From NCBI GenBank assembly GCA_013812515.1, contig JACCTI010000098.1, positions 1 to 14,660 of the forward strand: DNA of 14,660 bases, read 5' to 3'. The notes beneath the pieces were generated by a model, which saw only the letters and a list, made by a program, of their open reading frames with translations, did not search any database and was not told the origin of the DNA. Made by a program: the position numbers and the translations under genes. Position 1 is the stretch's first letter; the number at the start of each line of letters is the position of its first letter. The DNA comes from Chthoniobacterales bacterium (lineage in GTDB: Bacteria; Verrucomicrobiota; Verrucomicrobiia; Chthoniobacterales; UBA10450). This document shows, one piece after another, positions 6,584-13,677 of the stretch.

Positions 6584-7732
6584 TCACGGAAGGGCATAAA
6601 GCGCATCGACCAAGCGCAACGATTTCTCGTTAGGCAGGACCGACTGCTCCATCTGGTTCATGACGTAGGCTAAGGAAATGCCGTTCGCCGGGTCGGCAAA
6701 CGCGTGACTTCCGCCAGCCCCGGGATGGCCGAACGCGAGCGGTGAGGGGCCGAAGATTCGACTCGAAGACTCGGGAGGATCTTTCATGAAGCCCGCGGAG
6801 AATGCCGTCGCGATCCGAAAGACGCGATCGATTCCCGTGGTGAGCGGCGAAGTCATTTTCTCGATCGTCCCCCCAGTGAAGTAGCGGCGGCCGGCCAGCT
6901 CCCCGCCGTTGGCGAGCACAGCGTAGAACTTCGCGAGTGAAGAAGCGCTGCCGATTCCGCCAAAAGAAACCAACGGCATCGAGCGCGCGGCGGCGGTATT
7001 CATCGCGCTGACCGCGTGCAGTCCGGCCGGCGAGGTGAAGGTCTTGCGGACGAGCGTTCCCGGAGTCGCGAGATCCCGATAGAACTCGGCCGGCGAAGGA
7101 CTCTGGCCGATTCTCGCGGCGTAAATGGTCGCGGCGCGATAATGCTCCGCTTCCGGCAAGCCAATCCAGAGATCGAGCCCGAGTGGTTCTGCAAACTGGC
7201 GCCGCCAGTAGTCACTCAGTGTCGTCCCCGCTATGCGCCGTACTAATTCATCCAGGAGAAAACCGAACGTGCGGGCGTGATAACCATGCGCTGTTCCGGG
7301 GGGCCAAAGCGGAACCTGCTGCTCGAGCGCGCGGATCACCGCCGGGTAATCGAGCACATCCACCCGCGCCTCGAACGCACTCAGCCCAGCTTGATGCGAG
7401 AGGAGCTGCGCGAGCGTGATTTTATCTTTGCCGCCGTGCGCGAACTCGGGCCAGAACTCTGCCACGCGGCGGGCCAGGTCGATGTTTCGCTCCTGCAAGA
7501 CGTGCAGCAAACAGGCGCTACCGAGGCCTTTCGAAGCGGACCAGAAGAGCACAAGTGTGTCTGCGCTCCAGGGCGTCTTGCGATGTGCATCGCGGAAACC
7601 GCCGTGTAGTTCCAGGACCGGCTCACCGCGTTGCCAGACGGAAACAGCAGCGCCCAATTCGCCGAAGCGGCTGAAGTTTTCTTCGAAGAGCGGCGCAAGA
7701 CGTTCGCGCAGTTGCGTGCGATCTAGCAACAT
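6584..7732 (-). CDS. Serine hydrolase of the beta-lactamase (class C/EstB) fold
   Basis: A 382-residue protein of the Beta-lactamase PF00144 family, which includes esterases, D-aminopeptidases and class C beta-lactamases. The catalytic SxxK tetrad is S65-A66-S67-K68 (in LFWSASKGLGSA). The second motif is Y151-H152-A153 (PPGTAHGYHARTFG), the YxN-equivalent in the form common in esterase-like members. The third is FGHPGAGGSHAFADP (334-348), with HxG in place of KTG. The HPGAGG and YHA versions favour an esterase or peptidase over an antibiotic-hydrolysing enzyme. There is no signal peptide (it opens MLLDRTQLRERLAPLFEENF), so it is probably cytoplasmic, another argument against a resistance role. 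It is on the same strand as pepF, 73 bases downstream across a palindromic repeat, and converges with the small lipoprotein gene. One CGTTAGGC site near the C-terminus encodes LPNEK. Confidence 0.9.
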   Translation of the reverse strand: MLLDRTQLRERLAPLFEENFSRFGELGAAVSVWQRGEPVLELHGGFRDAHRKTPWSADTLVLFWSASKGLGSACLLHVLQERNIDLARRVAEFWPEFAHGGKDKITLAQLLSHQAGLSAFEARVDVLDYPAVIRALEQQVPLWPPGTAHGYHARTFGFLLDELVRRIAGTTLSDYWRRQFAEPLGLDLWIGLPEAEHYRAATIYAARIGQSPSPAEFYRDLATPGTLVRKTFTSPAGLHAVSAMNTAAARSMPLVSFGGIGSASSLAKFYAVLANGGELAGRRYFTGGTIEKMTSPLTTGIDRVFRIATAFSAGFMKDPPESSSRIFGPSPLAFGHPGAGGSHAFADPANGISLAYVMNQMEQSVLPNEKSLRLVDALYALP

Positions 7733-7770
7733 CTCGTCCAGCGTAGCAGCGGGGCCTCGGTTGCCACAAG

Positions 7771-7810
7771 GGGGGCGCCCTCCAGGCCGGGTTTAGCGCC
7801 CCCGCCTACA
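7771..7810. repeat. REP-like palindromic element D at the pepF stop codon
   Basis: GGGGGCGC (7771-7778) pairs perfectly with GCGCCCCC (7796-7803) around a 17-base loop, followed by GCCTACA. Read on the minus strand, the outer end is TTGTAGGCGGGGGCGCT, and its TAG is the pepF stop codon. The end matches element B at 2951-2973 closely. Confidence 0.75.
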
Positions 7811-9641
7811 ACCGGGAACCTCGTTCGGCAGAATCAAGCAGACTTTCCAACTCCACGACACGGCGCTCAAAGAGGCGCAGCGTGCTTTCGACTGGAGCGG
7901 ACGATGTCATGTCCACGCCTGCGGCCTGCAGCGTTTCGAGAGGGAACTTCGAGCCGCCGGAGCGAAGAAATCTGAGGTAAGCATCCACCGCTCCGGATTG
8001 ACCGGCGAGAACTCGCTCCGAGAGCGCGACCGCCGCCGAGATCCCGGTCGCATATTTGTACACATAAAAGGCGTTGTAGAAATGCGGGATGCGCAAACAC
8101 TCCAGGTCGAGTTGCGGATCGAGCACCACGCCCCCGCCAAAATAAGCCTGGAGCAGCGCCCGGTATTCCGCTTTGAAAACGTCCAGGGTCAAGGCATCGC
8201 CGTGTTCTTCGATCGCGTGAATGATCTTCTCGAACTCCGCGAACATCGTTTGCCGAAAGAGCGTTCCGCGAATGTCATCGATCTGCCGGTTGATGATGTA
8301 GGCGCGCATCTTGGGATCATCGGTTTGTTCGAGAAGATGGTGCGTGAGCAACTCCTCGTTGAACGTCGATGCGACCTCCGCGAGAAAGATCGGGTAGTTA
8401 TAGTCCTGAAAGCTTTGCGTCTTCTGCGCGAACCAGGTGTGCATCGAATGGCCGGCTTCGTGCGCGAGCGTGTAGATATCGGAGAAAACATCGCTCTTGT
8501 AATTCATCAGGATGAAAGGTGGCGCGCCGTAGCTGCCGGATGAGAAGGCGCCGCTGCGCTTCCCTTTCGTCTCGTAGCGATCGCACCAACGGCCACGCAG
8601 ACCTCCGGCTAAAGTCGTGACGTATTCCGGCCCGAGCGATTGGAGTGAATCGAGGACGCGCTCGATGGCTTCGTCAAAGGTGACGCGCGTTTCGATTTCC
8701 GGCACGAGCGGAACGTAGGTGTCGTAGTGATGCAGTTCGTTCAGCTCCAGAACCCGGCGTCGCAGTTCATAGTAACGGTGGAGCGGCGCGAGATGTGCGC
8801 GCACGGAGGAGATCAGCCCGTCATGGACGGCGAGCGGCACGTCGTCGCGGAAGAGTGAAGCCTCCAGTGCGGAGGAATGACGGCGGGCGCGCGCGCGGAA
8901 GACATCGGCTTTGATCGAATAGGAGAGCGATGTGGCGAGGGTGAATTGATGATCCGCGAACTCCTCGTAGAACTGATGGAAGGCGCGTTTCCGTAATGCG
9001 TGGTCGCGCTTGATCAGAAACGAACTGAACGAGCTTTGCGTGAGAGGACGTTCTTTGCCGTCTCCATCGATGATCGTGCCGAACTTCATGTCGACGTCCG
9101 TCAGTTGGGAGAAAGTATCGTCGTAGCCCTCGAGCGCGGCGCTACCCAGCGCGAGCAGCCGTTCCTCGGGCTCGGACAGCACGTGCGGTTTATTCCGGCG
9201 GATTTTCCGCAACTGTGTTTTCCATTCCGCCAAGACGGGATCTTCCAGGAATTGCGCGAAGTTTTCATCGCTGATCGCCTGGATTTCAGGCGCCAGAAAT
9301 GCGGCCGTTTCGCTGATCTGGGTGAGCAAATTCTGGAGCTGCCCCATCCGGCTCAGGTATTCCGGATTCGCGCTGTCTTCCGCGAGTTGGAGAGAGGCGA
9401 AGTGATAGACGCGCTCGATTTTTCGATCGAGGGATTTGTCGAATTCCAAACCGAGCGCCAGCGTCTGGGCAGATTCGCCGACGCGCCCTTTCCACTCCGC
9501 CAGCTTCGGATACGTGCTCTGAATCCAGACAAAATCTTCCGCCCACTTGTCGGTCTCAGCGAAGAGATGAGTCAGGTCCCACTTGTCAGATTCCGGAAGC
9601 TCAGCGCGGGTCGGTGTTTTCTGTTCGGTTCGATCGATCAC
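7806..9641 (-). CDS. pepF: Oligoendopeptidase F (M3 family zinc peptidase)
   Basis: Cytoplasmic metallopeptidase that cleaves short peptides. At 611 residues it is the usual PepF length. The N-terminal WDLTHLFAETDKW (21-33) is the typical opening, and a helical domain runs to about 320. The zinc site is H394-E395-A396-G397-H398 in IYTLAHEAGHSMHTWF, with the third ligand expected at E422 in FLAEVASTFNEELL (419-432). The substrate-channel stretch FSSGSYGAPPFILMNY (366-381) precedes it, and HFYNAFYVYKYATGISAA lies near the C-terminus. The start is taken as the GTG at 9641: the next methionine is at residue 99, and the family opening lies 20 residues after the GTG. That GTG is the edge of a short degenerate repeat, and no ribosome site is visible. 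The TAG stop is inside palindromic element D. Confidence 0.95.
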   Translation of the reverse strand: MIDRTEQKTPTRAELPESDKWDLTHLFAETDKWAEDFVWIQSTYPKLAEWKGRVGESAQTLALGLEFDKSLDRKIERVYHFASLQLAEDSANPEYLSRMGQLQNLLTQISETAAFLAPEIQAISDENFAQFLEDPVLAEWKTQLRKIRRNKPHVLSEPEERLLALGSAALEGYDDTFSQLTDVDMKFGTIIDGDGKERPLTQSSFSSFLIKRDHALRKRAFHQFYEEFADHQFTLATSLSYSIKADVFRARARRHSSALEASLFRDDVPLAVHDGLISSVRAHLAPLHRYYELRRRVLELNELHHYDTYVPLVPEIETRVTFDEAIERVLDSLQSLGPEYVTTLAGGLRGRWCDRYETKGKRSGAFSSGSYGAPPFILMNYKSDVFSDIYTLAHEAGHSMHTWFAQKTQSFQDYNYPIFLAEVASTFNEELLTHHLLEQTDDPKMRAYIINRQIDDIRGTLFRQTMFAEFEKIIHAIEEHGDALTLDVFKAEYRALLQAYFGGGVVLDPQLDLECLRIPHFYNAFYVYKYATGISAAVALSERVLAGQSGAVDAYLRFLRSGGSKFPLETLQAAGVDMTSSAPVESTLRLFERRVVELESLLDSAERGSRL

Positions 9642-9667
9642 AGATGGAGACGGATGAACACGATGGA
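9639..9667. repeat. Degenerate 9-base tandem repeat at the pepF start
   Basis: On the plus strand, units of about nine bases follow each other: CACAGATGG, AGACGGATG, AACACGATGG. The first CAC, read on the minus strand, is the GTG start of pepF. The rest of the 9642-9906 spacer between the divergent pepF and skp-like genes shows no clear promoter or further gene. Confidence 0.5.
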
Positions 9668-9906
9668 TTGCAGGTCAAGTGAGACGCGCAGTGAATCGCG
9701 GCTGGAGAGCGATTTGAGGCAGTGCATATCTTCTCTTGAGCGTGACATCTCCGCGTTGATCGGCCCCAGCGGCCAGGCGAGGCACCACCGGAGACGCAGG
9801 CCCTAAAGAGAGTGACGCTGGAGACGGCAGCGATGATCGTAAGTTTGGGGGTTGTGAGAGGCCGAGGTTTCTCATAAGCTCCGCGCTTGCTCCCTCACCA
9901 ATCGCC

Positions 9907-10581
9907 ATGAAAAGATTTCTTCTTTCCGCATTCGCCCTCATCCTCGCACTGCCAGGCGCCGCCTTCGCGCAGGGTATGAAGATTGGCACCCTCGACATGG
10001 ATCGCCTCTTCAAGGAACACCCGAAGACGAAAGAGGCGGAGGTGAGATTTAATGAGACCCGGGACGCGGCCAAAAAGGAATACGAAGACAAGGCCGAGGC
10101 TTACAAGAAAGCGCTCGAAGACATCAACAGGATCAAGCTGCAACTCGACGCGCCTGCCCTGAGCGCGGAAGCGAAGTCGCAGAAGGCGAAGGAGCGCGAG
10201 GATAAGATCGTGAGCCTCCGCACGATGGAGCAGGGAATCGATCAGTTCCGCCAATCGCGCGAACAGCAATTTCAACAGGATGTGATGAAGGTCCGCCAGG
10301 AAATCCTGAAGGAGATCACAGATATCGTGATGGAGAAGGTGAAGGCGGAAAATTACGACTACGTCTTCGATAAGACAGGCCAGAGCACGAACGGGTTTTC
10401 GCCGGTTCTCTACTCGCGCGAAGAGGTGGACTTCACCGCCAATATCGTGGAGGCGTTGAGAAAAGCGCCGCGCCCGTCCAGTTCCGCGCCGAAGAGCGCG
10501 ACGGCAACGGCGACGCCGGCGAAAGCTGCCAGCCCGGCCAAAGCAGCCACGCCAGCTTCTTCCCCGAAGCCGAAGCCATAA
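9907..10581 (+). CDS. Skp/OmpH family periplasmic chaperone
   Basis: Predicted periplasmic chaperone of the OmpH/Skp family, which holds unfolded outer-membrane proteins on the way to the BAM complex. The 224-residue product starts MKRFLLSAFALILALPGAAF, with cleavage after A21 (AFA-QG). KIGTLDMDRLFKEHP (25-39) is the family opening beta strand. A long charged coiled coil (about 40-147) is rich in Lys, Glu and Gln, and NYDYVFDKTGQSTNGFSPVLYS (split at 149-158 and 159-170) is the returning strand region. Residues from about 188 form a low-complexity Ala/Pro/Lys/Ser tail (for example TATPAKAASPAKAATPASS) that is longer than in E. coli Skp (161 residues) and probably disordered. It stands alone here: no bamA or lpxD neighbour is seen. 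The start is the ATG before the signal peptide. Confidence 0.88.
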   Translation: MKRFLLSAFALILALPGAAFAQGMKIGTLDMDRLFKEHPKTKEAEVRFNETRDAAKKEYEDKAEAYKKALEDINRIKLQLDAPALSAEAKSQKAKEREDKIVSLRTMEQGIDQFRQSREQQFQQDVMKVRQEILKEITDIVMEKVKAENYDYVFDKTGQSTNGFSPVLYSREEVDFTANIVEALRKAPRPSSSAPKSATATATPAKAASPAKAATPASSPKPKP

Positions 10582-10672
10582 AACGGAGAGACTGACGTTG
10601 ATTCGCCCGCGCCTGTTCTGCTGTGCGGGAGGGTTTCCGAAAGTAGAATTCGTGATGTGAAGGCAAAATCCG

Positions 10673-10744
10673 CCCTCATCCTAGCCTTCTCCCGTGGGGA
10701 GAAGGAACCATCTCTCCCCGTCGGAAAGGGGTTGGGTGAGGGTG
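10673..10744. repeat. CCCTC/GAGGG-bounded dispersed palindromic element
   Basis: The element starts CCCTCATCCTAG and ends TTGGGTGAGGGTG, so its ends are imperfect inverted copies. Inside, CCTTCTCCC (10685-10693) pairs with GGGAGAAGG (10697-10705) around GTG, nine perfect pairs. A weaker second stem uses CCCC and GGGG. Elements bounded by CCCTCACCC-type sequence are common spacer repeats in many bacterial genomes. Confidence 0.65.
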
Positions 10745-10908
10745 AAGGTTCTGCGACCTCTCGCGGCGACCGACCACTTCGTTGACTCGTTAGGCCGGCG
10801 CGCACTCCAGGTGCGCACGGTGCGGGAGATCCCCGTGCGGCAGCGCCCGGCGTTCGTCGCGTTCTCGGCCTGCGCGCAGCGGCGTGACACAAAAACTTGT
10901 CTCCGCTG

Positions 10909-10934
10909 TTCCTGCTTTTCTGCTTTCCTGATTC
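10909..10934. repeat. Pyrimidine-rich degenerate tandem repeat
   Basis: Units TTCCTGCTT, TTCTGCTT and TCCTGATTC follow each other, a loose 8-9-base period of TTCCTG-like words. Its origin is unclear. Confidence 0.4.
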
Positions 10935-11077
10935 ATCATGCATCGGAACGCTTGTCATTAACGGTCCTTCTTCCGATGTGTTCGACACTAACGACATCAG
11001 CTTAATAAGCGGATCGATGTCCGTAGATTTCCCGAATTTCGAGCACAGAAGCGGATTCCTTTCTGAGTTCAAAGGGA

Positions 11078-11105
11078 ACGTTAGACGTTGAGCGTTGGAT
11101 GTTGA
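11078..11105. repeat. Second heptad tandem repeat
   Basis: The seven-base phase is clear: starting at 11077 the units are AACGTTA, GACGTTG, AGCGTTG, GATGTTG. GTT recurs at the same place in each. It shares period seven, but not sequence, with the array before yajQ, and lies about 80 bases upstream of the MBOAT gene. Confidence 0.65.
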
Positions 11106-11183
11106 TCGCCAGCGATACCCGGCCCGCGCTGCATTTTTAGCTCTTGATGCGGCAGAGCACGTTGCGTTACGGAAGAGCGGCCG

Positions 11184-12605
11184 ATGCTCTTCAACTCGCT
11201 CACCTTCGTCGTCTTTTTCGCGGTCGTGGTGAGCGCGTATTGGATGATGGATTCGTGGCGAGGACGGAAAAATCTGCTCCTGATCGCGAGCTACATTTTT
11301 TACGGCGCGTGGAATCCGCCTTTCGCGGCGCTCCTCTTTTCCACCACCGCGTTGGATTTTTACCTCGGGCGCCGCATTGCCAAAGAGCAGCGACCCGGGC
11401 CCCGCAACGTCTGGCTCGTCATCAGCGTGGCCGTCAACCTGAGCATGCTCGGGTTCTTTAAGTATGGGAACTTCCTGCTGGAGAATTTCCAATGGGCGCT
11501 GGCTCGCGGCGGGATCACTTATCAGCCGCCGCATCTCGATGTCTTTCTGCCCATCGGCATCTCCTTCTACACCTTTCACTCGCTCTCCTACACGCTCGAC
11601 ATCTATCGCGGCGTGATGCAGCCGACGCGTTCGCTGCGCGATTTCGCTCTCGCCGTCTCGTTTTTCCCGCAGTTGGTCGCGGGGCCAATCGTGCGCGCCG
11701 GCGATTTCCTTCCGCAACTGGAAGCGCCACCGAAACCACAGACGGGCCGTTTCCTGTGGGGGCTGCTGCTGATGACGCTCGGACTCTTCGAGAAAGTGGT
11801 GCTCGCCGACACGATGCTCGCGGGCTCGGCGGACAGTGTCTTCAGTTATGGCGGCCCGCTCGTTGCGCTGGATTCGTGGTTAGGAGTGATTGCTTTCGCC
11901 GGTCAAATTTTCTTCGACTTTGCCGGATACTCGATTTGCGCGATCGGCGCCGCCTTGTGCCTTGGTTTTCATTTGAAGGATAATTTCCGCTTCCCCTATG
12001 CCGCGGTTGGTTTTTCCGATTTCTGGCGACGCTGGCACATTTCGCTTTCCACCTTCCTGCGAGACTACCTTTACATTCCGTTAGGCGGAAACCGGCTCGG
12101 AGCCGCGCGCGCCATGACCAACTTGATCGTCGTCATGTTCATCGGCGGTCTCTGGCATGGCGCGGCCTGGACGTTTGTTGTCTGGGGTTTGCTGCACGGC
12201 TCGTATCTCGCGATAGAGCGGCTCCTGAAAGTCTTCACGACAGAAGTCACCTGGGCCGAAGGATTCTACGTGAAGATTCTCATTGGCCTCGGAACCTATG
12301 CGCTTGTTTGCATTGCGTGGGTCTTCTTTCGCGCCTCGGATTTCGCCACCGCCAGCCGGCTGTTGCATGGGATGTTCGGCGCCCATGCAACGGCGGACGC
12401 GATTTTGTCGACGCGGGAAATACTTCAGATCGGGATCGTGACGCTGGGCATGTTCATTGCCCAGTGGTCGCTGCGCGAAACTTCTATGGAAGCCGCCGTC
12501 GCCCGCCTTCCGCGCTGGGTCGTGACGGCCGCGTGGGTCTTCATGGCGGGAGCGATCATCCTCACGCAGGGCAACAGCAATGCATTCATCTACTTCCAAT
12601 TTTGA
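11184..12605 (+). CDS. MBOAT family membrane O-acyltransferase (AlgI/PatA-like)
   Basis: Polytopic inner-membrane acyltransferase of 473 residues that passes acyl, usually acetyl, groups across the membrane for polysaccharide or peptidoglycan O-acetylation. The start MLFNSLTFVVFFAVV and end NAFIYFQF are typical of the AlgI-like subfamily. Family motifs are KNLLLIASYIFYGAWNP (29-45), FFKYGNFL (91-98) and LPIGISFYTFHSLSYTLDIY (122-141). They continue with FFPQLVAGPIVRA (160-172), FSDFWRRWHISLSTFLRDYLY (split at 277-287 and 288-297, with H285) and GGLWHGAAWTFVVWG (321-335), where H325 is the expected catalytic histidine. A GGAAG at 11171-11175 sits eight bases before the ATG and supports this start. 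The gene overlaps the SGNH-like partner by 26 bases, so the two form one unit. The acylated polymer cannot be named from sequence. Confidence 0.93.
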   Translation: MLFNSLTFVVFFAVVVSAYWMMDSWRGRKNLLLIASYIFYGAWNPPFAALLFSTTALDFYLGRRIAKEQRPGPRNVWLVISVAVNLSMLGFFKYGNFLLENFQWALARGGITYQPPHLDVFLPIGISFYTFHSLSYTLDIYRGVMQPTRSLRDFALAVSFFPQLVAGPIVRAGDFLPQLEAPPKPQTGRFLWGLLLMTLGLFEKVVLADTMLAGSADSVFSYGGPLVALDSWLGVIAFAGQIFFDFAGYSICAIGAALCLGFHLKDNFRFPYAAVGFSDFWRRWHISLSTFLRDYLYIPLGGNRLGAARAMTNLIVVMFIGGLWHGAAWTFVVWGLLHGSYLAIERLLKVFTTEVTWAEGFYVKILIGLGTYALVCIAWVFFRASDFATASRLLHGMFGAHATADAILSTREILQIGIVTLGMFIAQWSLRETSMEAAVARLPRWVVTAAWVFMAGAIILTQGNSNAFIYFQF

Positions 12606-13649
12606 GCGGCCGATCCCGGCGCAGCCCTGGCGCGGCATCGCGGTCCTGGTCGTGATCGTCACTCTGCTCTGCGCGATCGCATGGGAGGTCCGCTGCCGCA
12701 CGGTCGGATATGGGCCAACGCTGAACGACACGGAAGACCTCTGGGCACAGGCACGCCGACGGCTCAAGCCGGGCTCTGTCGTCATCATCGGCGATTCGCG
12801 CGCCTGGTTTGATTCTGACCTTGACGAACTGGAGCGCGGCCTCGGGTCCCGGCCGGTGCAACTGGCGCAACCCGGGAGTTGCGCGTTTCCGGTGCTGGAA
12901 GATCTCGCGAATGACGAAGCTTTCCATGGCACGATCGTCTGCAGCATTGTGCCGCGAATGTTTTTTGCGCCGGGCGGTCCACTCGTCGAAAACGCCCGAA
13001 AAGCCGTGAAGCGTTTTCACACGCAGACTTTGGCGCAGCGCGCCAGTCACCTCTTGGCGGTGCCGCTGGAGGAGCATGTGGCATTTCTCAAAGAGCGAGA
13101 CCTGACGACGGAGGCTCTCCTCAAAGAATTGCCCATCCCGAATCGTCCCGGCGCGCTCGTTCCGCCGCGCACGCCTCCTTATTTCCAAACCGTCGACCGT
13201 GAACGTCGCGCGCGGATGACGGCGAGTTGCGCCCATCCCGGAAGATTGCAGACGCGAGTGAAGATGGGATGGGCGCGGCTCTTCACGCCCCGCCACCACC
13301 AAATTACCTTCCGAGGGAGGTGGTTGCGGAGCGTACCCGGCAGGCGATCGAAGCGCGTTTTCGCGACACGAACGCGGCCGTAGTAAAGCTGCGCCGTCGC
13401 GGCGGCCAGATTGTCTTTGTTCGCTTTCCGGTCAGCGGTGAATTGAAAGCCTTCGAAGACACATCGACACCTCGGACGGGAATCTGGGACCGCTTGCTTC
13501 GAGAGACCGGCGTGCCGGGAATTTACTTCGAAGATTTCCCCGAGCTGGCGAGCTTCACCTGTCCCGAGTGGTCGCACTTATCGGCGGGAGATTCGGTTGA
13601 ATTCACAAAGCGTCTCGTCCCGCATCTTCGCACGGCGCTTGGCATGTAG
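12580..13649 (+). CDS. SGNH/AlgX-AlgJ-like acyltransferase partner of MBOAT, frameshifted
   Basis: A membrane-anchored protein whose reading frame is broken once. The first part (12580 to about 13290) has an N-terminal anchor (AVLVVIVTLLCAIAW, about 21-35) and the SGNH block I motif VVIIGDSRAWFDSD (67-80) with the candidate nucleophile S73. The second part runs in another frame from about 13290 to 13649: PPPPNYLPREVVAERTRQ, then ASFTCPEWSHLSAGDSVEF, which supplies a block V-like histidine (usual Asp three before the His is Glu here). Adding one C to the CCCC run at 13288-13291 restores one product of 356 residues. This fits a one-base deletion, either a real mutation or a read or assembly error. 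The ATG at 12580 lies inside the MBOAT gene and is the only start that leaves the anchor whole. Such proteins complete acyl transfer from MBOAT in AlgI/AlgJ and PatA/PatB pairs. The first frame would run on to 13383 as unrelated arginine-rich sequence. Confidence 0.8.
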
Positions 13650-13677
13650 ATGTGCTACTAGGTGGCGCCGATCACCT

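Larger units (their letters stand above)
10582..11183. other. Repeat-rich 600-base spacer ahead of the MBOAT gene
   Basis: I see no credible gene. The two longest frames read through repeats (10694-11005, plus) or antisense to MBOAT (10410-11717, minus). In order the spacer holds the CCCTC-type element (10673-10744), one CGTTAGGC site (10788) and a hairpin GCGCAC/GTGCGC (10800-10816). After these come a pyrimidine-rich degenerate repeat (10909-10934) and a second heptad array (11078-11105). The stretch from about 10930 to 11080 is richer in A and T than its surroundings. A weak promoter-like pair, TTCGAC (10981) and TAATAA (11003) with 16 bases between, could serve the MBOAT gene; this is a guess. 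Confidence 0.5.

Noticed and set aside
6584..7732. Beta-lactamase-fold protein as an antibiotic resistance gene
   Set aside because: It lacks a signal peptide and has YHA and HPG motifs instead of YxN and KTG, which point to an esterase- or peptidase-type member.
9000..9806. Plus-strand open frame of 268 codons antisense to pepF
   Set aside because: The opposite strand encodes a complete PepF with HEAGH. This frame has no recognisable motif.
10694..11005. Plus-strand open frame of 103 codons in the large spacer
   Set aside because: It begins inside the CCCTC-type repeat and continues through hairpins and a pyrimidine repeat. No ribosome site or domain is visible.
10410..11717. Long minus-strand open frame of 435 codons over skp, the spacer and MBOAT
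   Set aside because: It is antisense to two confidently identified genes, rich in Arg, Glu and His as expected of a GC-rich shadow frame, crosses a repeat-filled spacer, and shows no domain.
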